Below are positions 63,001 to 64,000 of a stretch of DNA of 64,000 bases, piece by piece (position 1 is the first letter of the stretch; each line of letters opens with the position of its first letter). Position numbers and translations under genes: made by a program. The notes beneath the pieces were generated by a model that saw nothing but the letters and a program-made list of their open reading frames with translations, had not been told where the DNA came from and did not search any database. The DNA is from Strigops habroptila (Eukaryota; Chordata; Aves; Psittaciformes; Psittacidae). Where the stretch lies: positions 102,727,725-102,791,724 of the forward strand of contig NC_044277.2 of the NCBI RefSeq assembly GCF_004027225.2, in the 5' to 3' direction.

Positions 63001-63340
63001 GATAGTTGTAACTTAAGCAGAGTTGGGAAATAAAGGGTTGGGGGATGGAACACACCACCACACCTTCAAAAGCAAACACATGGTATTGTTGTATTGTTTT
63101 GTTTTACATCCTTCCAGCAAGGTAAGGCTTCATAAAAATGTGTATTTAAAAATCCATATTGATCTTATGCTGGACATAATTTTATTAATAATTGCCATTT
63201 CCTCATATTCCTTTGTTATATTATCTTCTGTTGTCTTTCTAACCAGAGGCAGGTACTGCTGTCCTATGAATTGTCAGTGGACTCTATTAATGATCCTTTT
63301 CAAAGACAAAGGTTAATGAGCGCGGCCACTGTTATTACAG
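44776..63340 (+). CDS. SCN11A: Voltage-gated sodium channel alpha subunit, SCN11A (Nav1.9)-like, 5' part
   Basis: Pore-forming alpha subunit of a Nav channel in the plasma membrane of excitable cells. The window holds codons 1-524: N-terminus, domain I S1-S6 and most of the DI-DII linker. Exons: 44776-45048, 46619-46737, 48095-48181, 49216-49344, 54077-54156, 56859-57065, 57690-57753, 58357-58501, 59720-59902, 61446-61637, 63247-63340, continuing past the right edge. All frames join without a stop. Signatures: NFRPFT..SL..IEKRIA, S4 [12 protein letters not shown], pore MTQDYWE with the Asp of the DEKA filter, S6 [16 protein letters not shown], and linker [11 protein letters not shown]. The SCN11A name rests on synteny (divergent from WDR48, as in human) and the matching N-terminus and linker. 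SCN5A and SCN10A are tandem relatives, so the paralogue call is less certain than the family. Confidence 0.88.
45049..46618. other. SCN11A: Sodium channel intron after the first coding exon
   Basis: GT-AG intron of 1.57 kb. It contains one short CR1 tail at 46330-46407; the remainder is AT-rich. Confidence 0.7.
46330..46407 (+). repeat. CR1 3' tail fragment
   Basis: CTGCTCATGGCAGGGGGTGT, then GATCTTTAAGATCCGTTCC and a double CTATGA tail; 78 bp. Confidence 0.9.
46619..46737 (+). CDS. SCN11A: Sodium channel exon, pre-S1 (codons 92-130)
   Basis: 119 nt, the length I recall for the equivalent SCN5A exon. It encodes [16 protein letters not shown], then [16 protein letters not shown] with the Ser codon split TC|A. 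The 3' edge is followed by ATATCCTT, a U12 AT-AC donor, so no GT is used. Confidence 0.94.
46738..48094 (+). other. SCN11A: AT-AC minor-spliceosome (U12-type) intron
   Basis: It begins ATATCCTTTT, contains TCCCTTAAC at 48075-48083 (U12 branch consensus TTCCTTAAC) and ends CAC at 48092-48094. The branch-point A lies 11-13 nt from the AC end, the expected spacing. The joined reading frame (HS|LFTCF) is correct only with these ends. AT-AC introns at this position are known for vertebrate SCN genes. Confidence 0.95.
48095..48181 (+). CDS. SCN11A: Sodium channel exon, S1 of domain I (codons 131-159)
   Basis: 87 nt encoding [18 protein letters not shown] then [11 protein letters not shown], the S1 helix and the S1-S2 loop. 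Other Nav exons here are near 90 nt. The donor is GA|GTAAGT. Confidence 0.92.
49216..49344 (+). CDS. SCN11A: Sodium channel exon, S2-S3 of domain I (codons 160-202)
   Basis: 129 nt, the usual length for this exon. It encodes [17 protein letters not shown], then [15 protein letters not shown]. The S2 acids and the Lys are kept. Ser191, Cys194 and Cys169 replace residues that are Pro, Trp and Phe in most Nav channels. Confidence 0.93.
50778..52445 (-). repeat. Old, large CR1 LINE copy in the S3/S4 intron
   Basis: On the minus strand, broken frames match CR1 ORF2 in order. Residues such as [17 protein letters not shown] and [16 protein letters not shown] (52395-52030) are from the endonuclease-RT linker. 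[19 protein letters not shown] follows near 52020. [19 protein letters not shown] (51730-51660) is part of the RT core. Non-coding 3' sequence runs to 50778. Part of the RT is missing near 51785. Many stops show that it is long dead. Confidence 0.8.
53099..53418 (-). repeat. CR1 LINE 3' fragment
   Basis: ATCATAGAATCATAGAATTG start, then the complete inverted CR1 3' end (GGCCTTGAACACCGCCAGGG) and ORF2 C-terminal codons. It ends in GGGATGCTT. It is flanked on both sides by a related AT-rich word. Confidence 0.93.
53418..53515. repeat. AT-rich minisatellite (TTAATATATAC)n
   Basis: About eight imperfect 11-bp units directly beside the CR1. A related word lies on the other side of the CR1 at 53083-53099. 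Confidence 0.85.
54077..54156 (+). CDS. SCN11A: Sodium channel exon, S4 voltage sensor of domain I (codons 203-229)
   Basis: 80 nt encoding [18 protein letters not shown], then LKAISVIP. Gating charges R214, R217, R220 and K223 are all present. It is 12 nt shorter than the 92-nt exon of other SCN genes, removing four S3-S4 loop residues. No duplicated neonatal/adult exon pair was seen nearby. Confidence 0.93.
54342..54948 (-). mobile_element. Solo LTR of an endogenous retrovirus (ERVL-type, avian)
   Basis: A 607-bp block that on the minus strand starts TGTCCTGGTTTTGGC and ends ACAACA. Flanks ATCAT (54337-54341) and GTCAT (54949-54953) look like a slightly decayed 5-bp target duplication. A TATATAAAA box lies on the minus strand near 54678-54690. 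There is no internal retroviral sequence, so it is a solo LTR. The family is recalled from other neoavian genomes, not verified. It sits in the intron after the S4 exon, antisense to the channel gene. Confidence 0.82.
55679..56430 (-). repeat. CR1-family LINE 3' fragment
   Basis: CAGAATCACAGAATGGTTGA start, then a long inverted CR1 3' region. Minus-strand residues such as [19 protein letters not shown] and [14 protein letters not shown]-like ORF2 decay products remain. It includes a 14-bp tandem duplication (CTGGTCCATCCCCT) near 55727-55754. The right limit is approximate. Confidence 0.85.
56859..57065 (+). CDS. SCN11A: Sodium channel exon, S4-S5 linker and S5 (codons 230-298)
   Basis: 207 nt encoding [17 protein letters not shown]5 [18 protein letters not shown] and the start of the pore loop with paired Cys. 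Acceptor TTTTCTAG, donor GTAAAT. Confidence 0.94.
57690..57753 (+). CDS. SCN11A: Sodium channel exon, outer pore loop (codons 299-319)
   Basis: 64 nt, the standard length for this exon, encoding [18 protein letters not shown] then SNR. The donor is GA|GTAAGT. Confidence 0.9.
58112..58160. repeat. Short direct and inverted repeats
   Basis: AGTTTCTGTCTAGTCAG occurs twice, about 34 bp apart, with AGTTTC...GAAACT pairing around the first copy. It lies in the intron before the filter exon. Confidence 0.6.
58357..58501 (+). CDS. SCN11A: Sodium channel exon, selectivity filter of domain I (codons 320-368)
   Basis: 145 nt encoding [34 protein letters not shown], then [12 protein letters not shown]. 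Asp360 is the D of the DEKA filter, followed by Tyr361 at the position that governs tetrodotoxin affinity. Confidence 0.95.
59720..59902 (+). CDS. SCN11A: Sodium channel exon, S6 of domain I (codons 369-429)
   Basis: 183 nt in phase 0 encoding [18 protein letters not shown], then [17 protein letters not shown] and a helical tail ending ILEKEQ. The conserved S6 Asn is N394. The donor is GTTTGT. Confidence 0.94.
59903..61445. other. SCN11A: Sodium channel intron after S6
   Basis: GT-AG intron with a TATATAAA simple repeat at 60061-60093. No further exon was found. Confidence 0.65.
60061..60093. repeat. TATATAAA simple repeat
   Basis: About four units of TATATAAA within the intron after S6. 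Confidence 0.8.
61446..61637 (+). CDS. SCN11A: Sodium channel exon, DI-DII linker (codons 430-493)
   Basis: 192 nt in phase 0, rich in Lys, Glu and Ser. It starts [18 protein letters not shown] and contains a basic phospho-site-like ISRKSSIL. It ends CHKKL with donor GTAAGT. It is poorly conserved in sequence, so it was called from splice sites, phase and composition. Confidence 0.82.
61638..63246. other. SCN11A: Sodium channel intron in the DI-DII linker
   Basis: GT-AG intron with a 17-base C run (61757-61773) near its start. An acceptor-like site at 62041 leads into a frame that stops within 20 codons, so I do not call an exon there. Confidence 0.65.
61757..61773. repeat. Poly-C tract
   Basis: Seventeen consecutive C on the plus strand; its length may be unreliable in the assembly. 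Confidence 0.9.
63247..63340 (+). CDS. SCN11A: Sodium channel exon, DI-DII linker (codons 494-524), last in window
   Basis: 94 nt encoding [16 protein letters not shown], then [15 protein letters not shown]. The DP.QRQR.LSA motif is shared with mammalian Nav1.9. The donor is ACAG|GTAATT. Later exons lie beyond the window. Confidence 0.87.
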
Positions 63341-63540
63341 GTAATTTGTGTAAGTCATTCTTTAATGATTTTCGTACCATGATTGTGTAACTTGACCTAA
63401 GAGATCAAAATGTCGCAGACAGACAGCATTATTTTAAAAGTCACTATGGGAAATTATGCTGCAATTAAATGTACATTTCAGTAAAGTAAATATTCTCATA
63501 TCACGTATCTATAACTGTAAGATACAATTACCAAAGGTCA

Positions 63541-64000
63541 TGCCTGGCCAACCTGATTGCCCTGTATAGTAAAATGAATGGGGTTTGTGGATGAGGGGAG
63601 AACAATGTCTTCATTTACCTTGACTTTAACAGTGCTTACAACACTGTCTTGCACAGTACTTTTTCTTCCAAGTTAGGGTGTTAGGATCTGCAAGAGTGGA
63701 CAACCAGCTGGCCAAAAAAAATGGTTGGATGTTTGGGCTTCAAGTGGCTGGTGAACAGGCTGTATTCTACCTAGAGGCAGGTAACAAGTGGAGTACCACA
63801 GGGGTGTATCCTTGGACCCATCTTGTCCTAAGTGACCTGGAGGAGGCAACAGAGGGCTTGATCTTGAATTTTTCAGATGACGCCAAATTGGGGGGGAACC
63901 TCTTGATGCACTGGACATAAGGGCTGCCATCTAGAGGGACTTAGGCTGGAGGAATGGGCCAACAGGAACCTTATGAAAATTCAGCCAGAACAAATGTAAA
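63541..64000 (+). repeat. CR1-family LINE fragment, RT region, continues past the window
   Basis: Degraded reverse-transcriptase codons: a counterpart of DFSKAFDT near 63625-63650, then STTGVYPWTHLV, LEEATEGLILNFSDDAKLGG and DLMHW-like remnants (63790-63920). Frameshifts and stops show decay. It lies in the sodium channel intron after the last visible exon. Confidence 0.8.

Overview
This is nuclear DNA from a bird. CR1-type LINE fragments are scattered throughout, most carrying the avian CR1 3' end with its 'ATTCTATGA'-like tail. One apparent solo ERVL-type LTR resembles a family I associate with Neoaves. Exons are short and split by long introns, there is a CpG-island promoter, and the two protein genes lie in the order and orientation of the vertebrate SCN11A-WDR48 locus (human 3p22). 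The species cannot be named from the sequence alone.

Layout. 1-2746: non-coding flank with one CR1. 2747-30370 (minus strand): the complete WDR48 (UAF1) gene. I could place all 19 coding exons with consistent splice sites and phases. They give a 677-residue protein, the length I recall for human WDR48. Its CpG-island promoter lies at about 29.8-30.6 kb. 30371-44747: a gene-free intergenic stretch of about 14 kb with several CR1 fragments and a CR1-linked pentanucleotide array. 44776-64000 (plus strand): the 5' part of a voltage-gated sodium channel alpha-subunit gene, assigned to SCN11A (Nav1.9-like) by synteny. Eleven coding exons (524 complete codons) cover the N-terminus, all of domain I and most of the DI-DII linker. 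The gene runs off the right edge.

The two genes are divergent and unrelated in function. WDR48 is a WD40 scaffold that activates the deubiquitinases USP1, USP12 and USP46. The channel gene encodes an excitable-membrane sodium channel.

Most notable points: (1) the channel gene keeps the minor-spliceosome AT-AC intron in S1 of domain I, with a matching U12 donor, branch site and AC acceptor; (2) the residue after the selectivity-filter Asp is Tyr, as in TTX-sensitive channels, not the Ser of mammalian Nav1.9; (3) domain I has lost four residues in the S3-S4 loop and altered a near-invariant S3 motif, yet keeps all four S4 charges; (4) a short out-of-frame upstream ORF overlaps the WDR48 start codon inside a YY1 site; (5) a CR1 tail ends about a dozen bases from a WDR48 splice donor. 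I found no wholly new gene system; the window is largely a conserved two-gene locus with repeats.
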